Below, one piece after another: positions 6,926 through 14,683 of a stretch of 64,000 nucleotides of DNA. Source of the DNA: Hymenobacter sp. YIM 151858-1 (GTDB taxonomy: Bacteria > Bacteroidota > Bacteroidia > Cytophagales > Hymenobacteraceae); NCBI RefSeq assembly GCF_025979705.1, contig NZ_CP110136.1, positions 1,116,001 through 1,180,000 of the forward strand, in the 5' to 3' direction. A program made the translations under genes and the position numbers. Each line of letters begins with the position of its first letter. Within the stretch, counting starts at the first letter, position 1. The notes beneath the pieces are model-generated. The model saw only the letters and a program-made list of their open reading frames with translations. It had not been told where the DNA came from and searched no databases.

Positions 6926-7475
6926 CCAGCGCCTGGCGGCGGGCCTCGACGCGCAACAGGGGTTTCATCTCAAGCACAAATACTTCGCTGCTGGTAAGCT
7001 GGGCGTGTTGCCACGCAGCGGCCTCGGCTTCTTCCAACGTGGTGTAGCGAGCGATGCCTACGTTTTGGCTTGAGCTGATAGCAAACCGTTTCGGGGCGGT
7101 GTCTTCCGCTGCGATGGGCGCGGCTTCTTCCAGCGGCTCTACAGCCTCCTCAGCGGCGAACAGCGGCGTCTCCTTGCGCGGCCAGCGCGTGCTGTTGTAA
7201 ACACGCTTGGGCTTTAACCCCACGGCGAGGCGTATTTCTTCTTCCGACTTGCCTTGCGCCAGCAACTGCTGGGCGCGGGTGCTGATGAAATTCAGGAAGT
7301 TGTTAGCCTGCTTGGCTTCCTTCGTGCCGTTGGTAATGCGGCCTGTGGCAGCGTCCCAAGCGTTCGGGTGGGCGGTAAAGCCCGTGGCAAGCACCATGTC
7401 GTTTTTAACGAACAAAACGGGGCAATACCCCTTGCGATTGGGTTTCGAGGTCTTAAGGTGGAGATAGGGCTTCAT
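6918..7475 (-). CDS. Orphan integrase arm-domain protein
   Basis: 185 residues. Residues 1-95 resemble the N-terminal arm-binding part of Bacteroidota tyrosine integrases: a three-strand start, then GFTAHPNAWDAATGRI, then KQANNFLNFISTRAQQLL. No core-binding or catalytic domain follows; the rest is an acidic linker and a short unknown segment. It cannot recombine DNA itself, but could bind the same arm sites as the integrase at 18.2 kb or cover other short repeats. Alternatively it is a remnant, although it is intact and sits correctly in the operon. Confidence 0.6.
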   Translation of the reverse strand: MKPYLHLKTSKPNRKGYCPVLFVKNDMVLATGFTAHPNAWDAATGRITNGTKEAKQANNFLNFISTRAQQLLAQGKSEEEIRLAVGLKPKRVYNSTRWPRKETPLFAAEEAVEPLEEAAPIAAEDTAPKRFAISSSQNVGIARYTTLEEAEAAAWQHAQLTSSEVFVLEMKPLLRVEARRQALVA

Positions 7476-7515
7476 GGTACGCGTTTGGGTTGAGGGTGAA
7501 GTGGAGATGAGTTGT

Positions 7516-7617
7516 TTAGCCCCGTGTCAGGGCGCGTAGGGTTTGAACAAGGGCGGCGAACTTCTGGTGGGCGAAGAAGGCCGGGGCGAGGTCTTTCACG
7601 GGGCTAAGCGGGCTCAT
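7516..7617 (-). CDS. Tiny phage protein (33 residues)
   Basis: ATG at 7617, TAA at 7516-7518. Contains an aromatic helix (APAFFAHQKFAALVQTLRAL). It fits the operon spacing but is too short for more than a tentative call. Confidence 0.35.
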   Translation of the reverse strand: MSPLSPVKDLAPAFFAHQKFAALVQTLRALTRG

Positions 7618-7636
7618 AGCGGTTGAATTAGCGGGG

Positions 7637-7828
7637 TCAGGCGGTGGCGGGGCGGGCGGCGATTACCTCGTTGACTTCCGCCCGCTTGGCTTTCAGGTCG
7701 AGGCGGCGGGCCGGGGTCGTGCTGTGGTGCAGCAGGTGGTCGCGGCATTCGAGCAGCCACCGTTGGAGCGTGGCCGTGGGCCAGAGGTGGGGCTTGGTGA
7801 TGCTCAGGTAGGTAAGGGAGGTACGCAT
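7637..7828 (-). CDS. Small phage protein
   Basis: 63 residues, helical and basic (LQRWLLECRDHLLHH). Starts 2 bases after the upstream stop. Unknown function. Confidence 0.5.
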   Translation of the reverse strand: MRTSLTYLSITKPHLWPTATLQRWLLECRDHLLHHSTTPARRLDLKAKRAEVNEVIAARPATA

Positions 7829-7829
7829 A

Positions 7830-8372
7830 CTAGAAAAAGCGGGGCCGCACGTGCGGCGTGAGGTCGATTACTTCGACGGGGATGAAAGCGGGTTTGCGGT
7901 GCTGGCGGCGGCGGCGCACCAGTTCGGCCTCCTCGGGCGTGGCCTTGCGGAACTTGGGCAGCTCGCCCTCTTCCATGCGCTTCCGGTCGATGCGCTCGCA
8001 GGTGTCGATAACGTGCTGGTAGGGGGCGAGGTCTTCCTGGGCGGCGAGCCCGTTCTTGCGCAGCCACTCCTTGACCTTGTAAAGCGGGGCGTTGATGCGC
8101 TCGGCGAGTTGCTCGGGCAACAGCGTGGCGTGGTGGGCTTTGAGAAACGCCCGGTCGGCGGCGCTAAGAACGTGGCGGGGTGGCAGCGATTGGCGGTGTC
8201 CTTCGCGGCTTTCGGGCACCAGCCCCAGCTCGGCGCGGCGCAGGCTCACGTAGCGGTGGTCGGCGCGCAGCTTGCGGGCCATGTCCTTGACGTTCATGGT
8301 GGCGGCGTGGCGGCGGATGTAGTCGTCGATGGCGGCGATGCGCTCGGGGGTACGGGTGTTGTGGGCGGTCAC
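7830..8372 (-). CDS. Putative helix-turn-helix DNA-binding phage protein
   Basis: 180 residues. Two helical repeats look like winged or simple HTH units: MNVKDMARKLRADHRYVSLRRAEL near residue 25 and LLPEQLAERINAPLYKVKEWLRKNGL near residue 85. The C-terminal third is charged and ends in an aromatic tail. A role as operon regulator or replication accessory is inferred only from these HTH-like patterns and from its place right after the helicase gene. Confidence 0.55.
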   Translation of the reverse strand: MTAHNTRTPERIAAIDDYIRRHAATMNVKDMARKLRADHRYVSLRRAELGLVPESREGHRQSLPPRHVLSAADRAFLKAHHATLLPEQLAERINAPLYKVKEWLRKNGLAAQEDLAPYQHVIDTCERIDRKRMEEGELPKFRKATPEEAELVRRRRQHRKPAFIPVEVIDLTPHVRPRFF

Positions 8373-8437
8373 GGGTGGAATCGTGGTCGGTTTCTGATTG
8401 TAAAGTACACGAACTTTAAACTGACTTGCAAGTGAAT

Positions 8438-8454
8438 GGCAAAATATTTTTGCC
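8438..8454 (-). terminator. Short AT-rich hairpin after helicase gene
   Basis: Perfect stem GGCAAAA / TTTTGCC with a 3-base loop, just behind the helicase stop codon. It may act as a weak terminator. Confidence 0.4.
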
Positions 8455-8456
8455 TG

Positions 8457-9614
8457 TTAAAACGGCGGGTCTTCGGTGGCGAAGCGCGGATCGAGTTGGG
8501 GCAGGGGCCGGGCGGGCTCGTCCTCAAACGTGGAAGCCGGCAGCGAGCCCTGAATAACCTTCGGAGCCGCGTCGCGGAGCTTGCGCTGGCGGTCAAGGGG
8601 CGCGTAACCCAGCGAGGGGTCGATGTAGCGGAAGTTGCCCCGCTCGTAATCCAGCGTTGCAACGCCGGGGATGCCTACCAGGTCCTGCTTTTTGATCTTG
8701 TGGACGTGGATTTCGACGCTGGTATCGGGCTTCTCGCCGGGCTCCAAGGTTTTGCCGTAGCCGGGCCGGTGAACCGCCATGATGTTGTCCAGTTTGTTGT
8801 TCCACATGCGCCCGCCGCTGACGTTGTATTGGTCGGGCACTTGCAGGTTGCCGTCCTTGTCACGGGCTTGGCCGCTGGGGTGGGCGATGATGATGTTGTG
8901 CAGGTTGCGGTCTTCGGTGTAGCGGATAAAGTCGGTCAGCGTTTGTTCGAGCCACTTGTCTTCCCGGCCGCCGTGCGCGCTCAGGTCGGAAGTCAGGGCG
9001 TTCCACGGGTCGATCAGAAAGCCTTTGATTTCCCGCTGCGCCATAACCCAGTCCAGGTGGTTGAGCAGGTTGCCCAGCGTCCACGTTCCCTTCGGGTAGA
9101 TGATGGAGAAATGGTTCATCACGAACATCGTAGCCTCCTTGTACTCGGTGAACGTCATGCGGTACTGCGGGTACTTCTGGTTGCTGGTCTTGCCCACGTA
9201 GCTCTGCACCAGCTTGTCCACCAGCTCATCCACGGGCATGTTTTCCGGGCAGAACAACGCCCACTTCCAGCCGTCGTAAATCGCTTTGGCGTTGAGCAGT
9301 TGCAGCAGGAACTCCGACTTGCCGGAGCCCGGCCAGCCCGTCACCAGCGTAAGCTCCCCCGGCTTCCAGGTGAAGTGGGGGTCGAGCGCGGGGAAGTGGG
9401 TGGTGGTGCCGTTGATTTTGCCGTGCTTCCACGTATGCTCCATAAGCGGCCACACCTCCTCGAAGCCTAGGATGTCGGCCGTGTCAATCGGCTCGTTGGA
9501 GCCCGCGTGCGGTTTCGGGGCGATGGGCAGCGGGCGCGGCAGGGGCGCGGCAGGGGCGGCAGGGGCGAAACCGGGGCGTTGCTGGTTGGCTTTGAAAGGA
9601 TTAACGCTGTTCAT
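8457..9614 (-). CDS. DnaB-type replicative helicase (C-terminal ATPase only)
   Basis: 385 residues from ATG 9614; a TTG-like start 27 bases earlier is possible but adds only a proline-rich tail. The core is a RecA fold: Walker A GWPGSGKSEF (about residue 115), an acidic Walker B strand FLIDPWNAL (about 215) and a following NLHNIIIAHPSG. There is no N-terminal DnaB domain, only about 60 Pro/Ala-rich residues, as in compact phage helicases. It would unwind DNA at the phage fork, with the DUF1376 protein upstream as likely initiator or loader. Confidence 0.88.
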   Translation of the reverse strand: MNSVNPFKANQQRPGFAPAAPAAPLPRPLPIAPKPHAGSNEPIDTADILGFEEVWPLMEHTWKHGKINGTTTHFPALDPHFTWKPGELTLVTGWPGSGKSEFLLQLLNAKAIYDGWKWALFCPENMPVDELVDKLVQSYVGKTSNQKYPQYRMTFTEYKEATMFVMNHFSIIYPKGTWTLGNLLNHLDWVMAQREIKGFLIDPWNALTSDLSAHGGREDKWLEQTLTDFIRYTEDRNLHNIIIAHPSGQARDKDGNLQVPDQYNVSGGRMWNNKLDNIMAVHRPGYGKTLEPGEKPDTSVEIHVHKIKKQDLVGIPGVATLDYERGNFRYIDPSLGYAPLDRQRKLRDAAPKVIQGSLPASTFEDEPARPLPQLDPRFATEDPPF

Positions 9615-10011
9615 GGCGGCGGGCGGCAATAGTGCGGGCAATCAGGATGTCGCCGGCTTGGTGGAACATGGCAGTGGCGGTGCGGGCGCTGTGCTGGAAG
9701 AAGTCGCGGTCAAGTTTCATTTGGTGGAAAACAAACTGAGCGCGGGCCATTTCCCCTATGCACTCGTCCACCACGTCAGTCATGGCGGCGGTTTGGGTTT
9801 CCACGGCGTCGCCGTAATTAACAAGGGCTTGCAGCAGCATCTGGTCTTCCAGCATTCGCGCACGGGCTTCGTCGTCCAGCATCAGCTCCTCCATCGTGGG
9901 GCCACCGTCGATGCGGGCTTGCAGGCGTTGCAGGTGCGGAGCCAGCAGGGCGGCGGCGTGGACGAGGTGGCGCTTGGCGGCTTCGAGTTGGGCTTGGTTG
10001 GGAATGGTCAT
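9601..10011 (-). CDS. Hypothetical helical phage protein
   Basis: 136 residues, nearly all helix. Lies between the initiator and the helicase and overlaps the helicase start by 14 bases, so it may work with them, for example as a helicase accessory. That role is inferred from position only. Confidence 0.6.
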   Translation of the reverse strand: MTIPNQAQLEAAKRHLVHAAALLAPHLQRLQARIDGGPTMEELMLDDEARARMLEDQMLLQALVNYGDAVETQTAAMTDVVDECIGEMARAQFVFHQMKLDRDFFQHSARTATAMFHQAGDILIARTIAARRHEQR

Positions 10012-10014
10012 GGC

Positions 10015-11064
10015 TTAGGAGTTTGCGGCTTTGGGTGCCCAGAGGTTGTCAACATCTTCCCGCGTCCAGGCTTTGCGGGGCTTTTCGTCGTTGCGATGCA
10101 CGGTCATAAGGGTCGCCTGTTTTTCCGGGTTGCTGCCGTACCCGTCGTCCAACCACCGCTTTCCGTTCAGAAATGTTGTTGGGTGTGGCACGTACTCTCG
10201 GTCTTGCTTGGCAACCCAATCCGGCAACCCCTCCAAAACTTGCCGACGGTCGTTGTTGGAGAGCTTGGTGTTCCAGAGCTTGAGTGCCGCCGCCTTCTTC
10301 TCGGAGCGGGGATAGAGTTTCCAAAACGCCTCAAATTCCAACCCTGGTTCCGGGGCTATCGTGCGCTTACTAGGCGCGGGTGGCTCAGGCTTCTTCTTGC
10401 CAGCGGCGGCCTCAACGGCTTGGCGCCGGGCGCTCATGGTTTGCCGGAAGCCGGTGCTGGTCTGCATGTCGCGGTGTTGCTCCCAGATTACCTTCAGCTC
10501 GGCCACCGTCTTAGCCGCCTCAATTTTAGCGACCACCTCTTTTGCCAGCGAGGCGTCAGCCGAGCGGTCTTCCCCCTCAGACTCCCCTAACGGTTTACTT
10601 ACTTCTTCTGTAGATGAAGATGTAGATAGAAGAGTTGGGTCGATGTTGGCCTTTTCCTCAACACGTGTTGCCGGATTTTCAACACGTGTTGGATTTTCGT
10701 TGACCTCTTGTTGCCGCTTTGCTCGTTTGGCCGCCGACGCCCGGCCAGCTTCGGCCCGTGATTCGCGGAACGATTGCTGCTTTTCCAACTCGTGCAGCAT
10801 CCGGCGATTAGCCCGATACTCGCCGCCTTCCACCACAGGAAACTTGCGCAGCAAAATGGCGCTGCTCTCTTTCCATTGCTCGGCGGTGAGGCGTGCTAGG
10901 CGGCGCAGGCGGCCCTCGTCGTTAGCGAGGTAGCCAGGACGCTCGGACTGCCACGCGGCGCACAGCAGCAGCATGTAGGCACCTACCTCGTAGGTTTCCA
11001 TGATCTGCACGTCGGGCGAGGCAAGGAAGTCGGCTGGATAAAACTGGAAGGCGGGCGCTTTCAT
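10015..11064 (-). CDS. DUF1376 replication initiator-like protein
   Basis: 349 residues. The N-terminus has the DUF1376 signature (PAFQFYPADFLAS, then METYEVGAYMLLLCAAWQ), a winged-helix type domain found in phage replication proteins. A long Ser/Glu-rich linker (residues 115-180) separates it from a C-terminal domain with FEAFWKLYPRSEKKAAALKLW, typical of phage helicase loader or primosome proteins. It stands directly upstream of the helical protein and the DnaB-type helicase, so it probably starts phage replication. Confidence 0.82.
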   Translation of the reverse strand: MKAPAFQFYPADFLASPDVQIMETYEVGAYMLLLCAAWQSERPGYLANDEGRLRRLARLTAEQWKESSAILLRKFPVVEGGEYRANRRMLHELEKQQSFRESRAEAGRASAAKRAKRQQEVNENPTRVENPATRVEEKANIDPTLLSTSSSTEEVSKPLGESEGEDRSADASLAKEVVAKIEAAKTVAELKVIWEQHRDMQTSTGFRQTMSARRQAVEAAAGKKKPEPPAPSKRTIAPEPGLEFEAFWKLYPRSEKKAAALKLWNTKLSNNDRRQVLEGLPDWVAKQDREYVPHPTTFLNGKRWLDDGYGSNPEKQATLMTVHRNDEKPRKAWTREDVDNLWAPKAANS

Positions 11065-11129
11065 CGCTTGCTGGGGAAAAGTGAAGTAAGAGCGACGTGT
11101 TTGGGTAAAGGGCGGTGAGCAGGGGTAGT

Positions 11130-11726
11130 CTAGGCGCCAGCGTGCATGGCCGTGGCGAAGTCCATCGGGCGGATCGTACTTAGGTAGCGGTAAAGAGCTG
11201 GTACATCCATCCGCAGGGCGCCAATACCAGGCTTGTCGGGTTGCCAGTAGCTGTCGTGCTTGGCACCGGGAAAGCGGAGCGACAAGCCGCCGTTGGTGGT
11301 GCGATACTTGGGCGTAACGCCGGGGTATTCAGCCAGTAGCTTTGCCACCAAGGCATCGTACTCGGCTTTCTCCTTGGCCTTGCGCTCGTTGTAAGTGGCT
11401 TCACATTCCGGGCTGCAATAGACAAAGTTCTGGCCCCATACGGGCTGCATATCCCGCTCCTCCTGGTAGTTGTAGAGGTCTTGTGTTACGCGCTCGCTGC
11501 ACTCGTCGCATTCGTGTGACCAGCCGTGTTCCATCACCAACACTTCCAGCGGCACGCTGCCTTGCGGGGCGTACTGGTCGAAGTGTTTGGCGCGCTTCAC
11601 GCTTAGGTCGTCCGTGAAATCGGTGTTAAGTTCGTCGGCTCCTTTGCGGCGGGCTGTAACGGCGTGGTCGGCGAATACGACGCAGGCGTGGTGCTCTTCG
11701 TTCTCGGTAACGATGTAGGCTTTCAT
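11130..11726 (-). CDS. Zinc-finger phage protein
   Basis: 198 residues. The middle contains CDEC followed about 30 residues later by YCSPECE, which together can bind one zinc. The N-terminal 60 residues look like a beta-rich domain and the C-terminal part is helical. No enzyme motif is seen. Function unknown. Confidence 0.6.
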   Translation of the reverse strand: MKAYIVTENEEHHACVVFADHAVTARRKGADELNTDFTDDLSVKRAKHFDQYAPQGSVPLEVLVMEHGWSHECDECSERVTQDLYNYQEERDMQPVWGQNFVYCSPECEATYNERKAKEKAEYDALVAKLLAEYPGVTPKYRTTNGGLSLRFPGAKHDSYWQPDKPGIGALRMDVPALYRYLSTIRPMDFATAMHAGA

Positions 11727-11731
11727 GGTTG

Positions 11732-12460
11732 CTATACTGTTGCGGTTTTCAACGCCTTCTTTTGTTCCATCTTGAATTTCTTACGAGCTGAGCGCCTAGC
11801 TTGTATGCAATGCCCGCATAAGAAAATTTGGTTATCTACGGTGGTCTCACGCCAATACCTCGTCTCCTCAATATCTACCACCATAAAGTACAGGTCAGGC
11901 TCGGTCTGAGCCAGACAGTCTTCGCACTTACCTTGCGACCGTTCAAGCAAGGCGGCGGCAATCATATCACTATGCGCAAAGTATTCTCGGTTCTCAAGCT
12001 CGAACTTTGCTTTTCGTTTGGCGGCGGCTTTCTTCTCCCGCAGATAAAGTGATTGCTTTGTATGCTTTAGTCCTTTGGGAGTGCCTGCATTGGGGCAGGC
12101 ATTGAAAAGAAGCGAACGACTACGGCGGTTTGAAATGTAATCCATCCAATACTGCTCGCGTTCAATTAGCTTTTCAATTGGGCAATTCTCAAGAATCTCG
12201 ACAGTTAGTTTCTCCGCCCCGTATTTGTCGTAGAACTTTTGGAGGTGCTTAGATGAATGCTTGCCGTGTTTTAGGTTGTGAAAGTGCGTTGATGTCCTGC
12301 TGCGCACATTTTTACTGCTACCAATGTACATCCGCTTGTCAATGGTGCTTTTTATAGCATAAACACAAGGGAGCAAGGATGCTGGGTTGTTTCTAAACTC
12401 CGGTCTAGACGGGCGCATGGCAGAAAAGTGACGAGAAGCGAGAAAATAAAGGGCGATCAT
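11732..12460 (-). CDS. GIY-YIG endonuclease with C-terminal cysteine finger
   Basis: 242 residues. The start at 12460 overlaps the upstream stop (ATGA). The GIY-YIG core begins at about residue 33 (CVYAIKSTIDKRMYIGSSKNV) and has the catalytic Arg and a later Glu (IEREQYWMDY). The C-terminus carries CEDC, then VVDIEE, then NQIFLCGHC, the order seen in HNH fingers but without the catalytic His. It resembles free-standing homing endonucleases of phages. The base composition is clearly more AT-rich than neighbouring genes, which suggests recent transfer. Confidence 0.82.
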   Translation of the reverse strand: MIALYFLASRHFSAMRPSRPEFRNNPASLLPCVYAIKSTIDKRMYIGSSKNVRSRTSTHFHNLKHGKHSSKHLQKFYDKYGAEKLTVEILENCPIEKLIEREQYWMDYISNRRSRSLLFNACPNAGTPKGLKHTKQSLYLREKKAAAKRKAKFELENREYFAHSDMIAAALLERSQGKCEDCLAQTEPDLYFMVVDIEETRYWRETTVDNQIFLCGHCIQARRSARKKFKMEQKKALKTATV

Positions 12461-12636
12461 TTGTTCTCGCCCTGAAGGTCGTACACGAAGTACTGGCCGG
12501 CAATTTCAACGAGCGGGAGCGACTTGTCTTCGATACCGCGATACACGGTGCGTTCGGATACCTTCTTTTTGTCGGCCCACGTCTTCGCATTGTAGCAGCG
12601 AAGCGGATCAATCTTTAGGAGCTTGAGGACTGGCAT
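12457..12636 (-). CDS. Small HTH (excisionase-like) protein
   Basis: 59 residues, ATG at 12636. The segment KTWADKKKVSERTVYRGIEDKSLPLVEIAGQYFV matches the MerR/excisionase-like HTH pattern in which the helix pair is followed by a short wing. Such proteins act as recombination directionality factors or repressors. It is the first gene after a promoter and a conserved palindrome at 12656-12721, so it may regulate the downstream segment. Confidence 0.6.
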   Translation of the reverse strand: MPVLKLLKIDPLRCYNAKTWADKKKVSERTVYRGIEDKSLPLVEIAGQYFVYDLQGENK

Positions 12637-12655
12637 TATTTTGACGTGTTTGGTG

Positions 12656-12691
12656 CGACGATAAGCGGGTGGTTAGCCCGCTTATCTGTCG
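12656..12691 (-). promoter_or_regulatory. Palindrome/hairpin at transcript start
   Basis: ATAAGCGGG (12661-12669) pairs perfectly with CCCGCTTAT (12677-12685) around a 7-base loop, with outer CGAC/GTCG. It would overlap the predicted transcription start of the promoter at 12692-12721. It may be an operator or a 5'-terminal RNA hairpin. Confidence 0.5.
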
Positions 12692-12721
12692 TAAATGTAC
12701 GCGTATTTTTAACTCGCGCAA
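12692..12721 (-). promoter_or_regulatory. Putative internal early promoter
   Basis: On the minus strand TTG (12721-12719), 19 bases, then TACATTTA (12699-12692), close to the Bacteroidota -33/-7 consensus TTG-N19-TAnnTTTG. It reads into the HTH gene at 12636 and the genes after it. Confidence 0.45.
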
Positions 12722-12734
12722 GTGGCAGTGGCAA

Positions 12735-13340
12735 TTATTTTTCGTTGCCGTCAATAAACTGCCCGAGGTTCGGTTCCTGCCAGCCAATCGGCTTCAACAC
12801 CTTATTGGTTTGCGCGTTCTTAATCACAAAGTTGCCTGAGCCGTCGCCCGCGTGGTCGTAGAAGGCGGGGGTGTCTTTGGCAGACAGGTAATACTGGCAA
12901 CTTGCCTGAGCCGTCGCCTCGTTCACAAACTTGTTCATGTTCGTTACATGCACCTCGCGCATAGCAGCCGGAAACACGCCCTGTAAGCCGCTGGATAGCA
13001 CGGGGCCGTCACAAACCACGCGCAGGTCGCAGAGCGCGTCGAGTGTGGCTACGGGGTTGTATTGTTCTGTGTCACCAGGGCCACCGCAAACAATATTGCC
13101 GTCTTTGTTAACGTATAGGTCGTCGGCGATCAGCTTGAACAGCATAAACTTAAACGACGTTTCGATGCCGTAGCCGTCGCGCGCCAGTTCGTTGAGTTCT
13201 TCCAGAATGAGGCGCACGTTTATCTTGCGCTCCTCGATGCTGGGCTGGCCCTGCTCGGTGCGGATGGGTTGCAGGCCGGCTCTCATAAACTCCATCTTGT
13301 AGTCGATGGTGTCGGCGTTCTTGCAGGTGGCTTTACACAT
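12735..13340 (-). CDS. MazG/Cof-like nucleotide pyrophosphohydrolase
   Basis: 201 residues. Helical NTP-pyrophosphatase family found in phages: start pattern MEFMRAGLQPIRTE, metal-binding EELNE in RLILEELNELARD, the second acidic pair in LDALCDLRVV, and the C-terminal block MREVHVTNMNKF plus KVLKPIGWQEPNL. Such enzymes hydrolyse nucleoside triphosphates to monophosphates, adjusting or cleaning the dNTP pool during phage growth. An insert of about 60 residues separates the two acidic motifs, longer than I would expect for the family. Confidence 0.8.
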   Translation of the reverse strand: MCKATCKNADTIDYKMEFMRAGLQPIRTEQGQPSIEERKINVRLILEELNELARDGYGIETSFKFMLFKLIADDLYVNKDGNIVCGGPGDTEQYNPVATLDALCDLRVVCDGPVLSSGLQGVFPAAMREVHVTNMNKFVNEATAQASCQYYLSAKDTPAFYDHAGDGSGNFVIKNAQTNKVLKPIGWQEPNLGQFIDGNEK

Positions 13341-13641
13341 GGCTGGTAAGTTGGTTAGCGGTTACGGGCGTTAAGGGGTAAAGGTCGGCGAGGTTGCCGT
13401 TGGCAAGGTGCTGGTCTACGTGGCCGCTTTGTTCGTCGTAGGCGGCAAGTGCCCGCTGGCGCTGCGCGGCCGACATCGGCGCGAGGCTGAAGAACACGTC
13501 GAGCGGCAGTAAAATGCGCCTTAAGCCAGTGCCAGCACAGCGCGAGCAGTTGTTGGTGGGCCACAACTCGGTGGCGTAGTGCCCTTCGCCGTCGCAGCGC
13601 GGGCAGGTAAACGCAAACGGCATTCCGTGGAAGCAGGGCAT
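13333..13641 (-). CDS. DnaJ-like zinc-ribbon protein
   Basis: 102 residues. CPRCDGEG and CSRCAGTG near the N-terminus are the paired CxxCxGxG repeats of DnaJ-type zinc fingers; the rest is helical. No J domain is present. Overlaps the next gene by 8 bases. Small proteins of this kind are common in phage early operons, function unknown. Confidence 0.65.
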   Translation of the reverse strand: MPCFHGMPFAFTCPRCDGEGHYATELWPTNNCSRCAGTGLRRILLPLDVFFSLAPMSAAQRQRALAAYDEQSGHVDQHLANGNLADLYPLTPVTANQLTSHV

Positions 13642-13642
13642 A

Positions 13643-14023
13643 TCAGGCGCGGGCGCGTTCCTGCACGGGAAGCACGGTTACCACCGCGCCATTTTTAAAG
13701 CGCAGCTTGTGGGTGTTGTTGACGGTGATGGTGGTGGTGCCGCCCGCGAACTGTTCGAGGGCTTGGCGGCCCCGCTCGTCAATGTCCATCATGCGGGCCT
13801 TGACGGCGGCGATGTCCAGCCCTTCGATGCGTTCGAGGTAGCGCAGCACGGCGTGGTCGGAAGGGTCGGGCAGGCCGTGGGCGGCGAGCTGGCGGCTGAC
13901 CTGGCGGCGGCCCTGCTCAATAGCCTTTTCGGTGCGGGGCGGGCGCGGGGGCCGGCCGTCGGCCAGCTCGTCCTCGTGAACGAGCCGGTCGAAAGCGGTG
14001 GAGTGGGGCACGAGGCGTTTCAC
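13643..14023 (-). CDS. Hypothetical phage protein (GTG start)
   Basis: 126 residues if GTG at 14023 is used. This start overlaps the ERF gene stop by one base (TAGTG); the longer ATG version at 14068 would overlap it by 46 bases. Contains SDHAVLRYLERIEGLDI followed by a helical region and a short beta end (LRFKNGAVVTVLPV), a pattern I have seen in phage hypothetical proteins next to recombination genes. Function unknown. Confidence 0.62.
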   Translation of the reverse strand: MKRLVPHSTAFDRLVHEDELADGRPPRPPRTEKAIEQGRRQVSRQLAAHGLPDPSDHAVLRYLERIEGLDIAAVKARMMDIDERGRQALEQFAGGTTTITVNNTHKLRFKNGAVVTVLPVQERARA

Positions 14024-14682
14024 TAGGCAGGCTGCGCTTCGCGCTCGTCGATTAGTTTGGTGGCCCACGCAATCGCCTTCTCGGTCTGCCCGGCGTTCAG
14101 GCCGTCGAGGCTGGCAAGCACCTTCTGCTTTTCCTCGGGCTTGACAAGCGGGTGGTTGAGCAGGCGCTTTACCTCGTCCTTGCTGGCTTGCAGGGCTTTG
14201 GCGGCGGCTTCTTCCTGCTGGCGTTCCAGCTCCGCGTTGCCCACGTCGTCGGTGTCCTTGCCCGTGGCAATGCCGAAGGTGCGCAGCAGCATGTACTTGT
14301 AGGCGTAAGTCATGGCCTTGCCAACGCCCTTATCCTGTGAGTCTACCCCGGTGCCGCTGCTGGCGAGGTATTCAAACTCGCTCGGGTTGTCGATATTGAC
14401 AATTTTGTAGCGGGTGTTTACCGTCGTCAGCGACACGATCTTGCCCGCGCCGCGTGGCAGGTCGTCGAGGCGCTGGTCTTGCTCGACGGGTAGGATAACG
14501 AGGCCGTGGGTGATGAGGGCTTCGCGTACCTTCTCGGTTACTTTCTCCTCGCTCATGGCACTGTAGCCTGGGCCGCCCGCGCCGGTAGATACCTGCTTGT
14601 CTTTTTGCAGGTAGCGCACATCCTGCATCACGCCGCTAATGCGTTGGTAAAGGTTTTTGCTGGTGTCGGTTTGCTCTGACAT
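14023..14682 (-). CDS. ERF-family single-strand annealing protein
   Basis: 219 residues from ATG 14682; a longer frame from 14835 would overlap the upstream lipoprotein-like gene. ERF features: GYSAMSEEKVTEKVREALITHGL, then the core SSGTGVDSQDKGVGKAMTYAYKYMLLRTFGI and the acidic GKDTDDVGN. ERF proteins anneal single strands during phage recombination and genome circularisation. The C-terminus is helical and variable. Works naturally with the RusA-like resolvase of the same operon. No partner exonuclease is seen in this prophage part. Confidence 0.9.
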   Translation of the reverse strand: MSEQTDTSKNLYQRISGVMQDVRYLQKDKQVSTGAGGPGYSAMSEEKVTEKVREALITHGLVILPVEQDQRLDDLPRGAGKIVSLTTVNTRYKIVNIDNPSEFEYLASSGTGVDSQDKGVGKAMTYAYKYMLLRTFGIATGKDTDDVGNAELERQQEEAAAKALQASKDEVKRLLNHPLVKPEEKQKVLASLDGLNAGQTEKAIAWATKLIDEREAQPA

Positions 14683-14683
14683 A

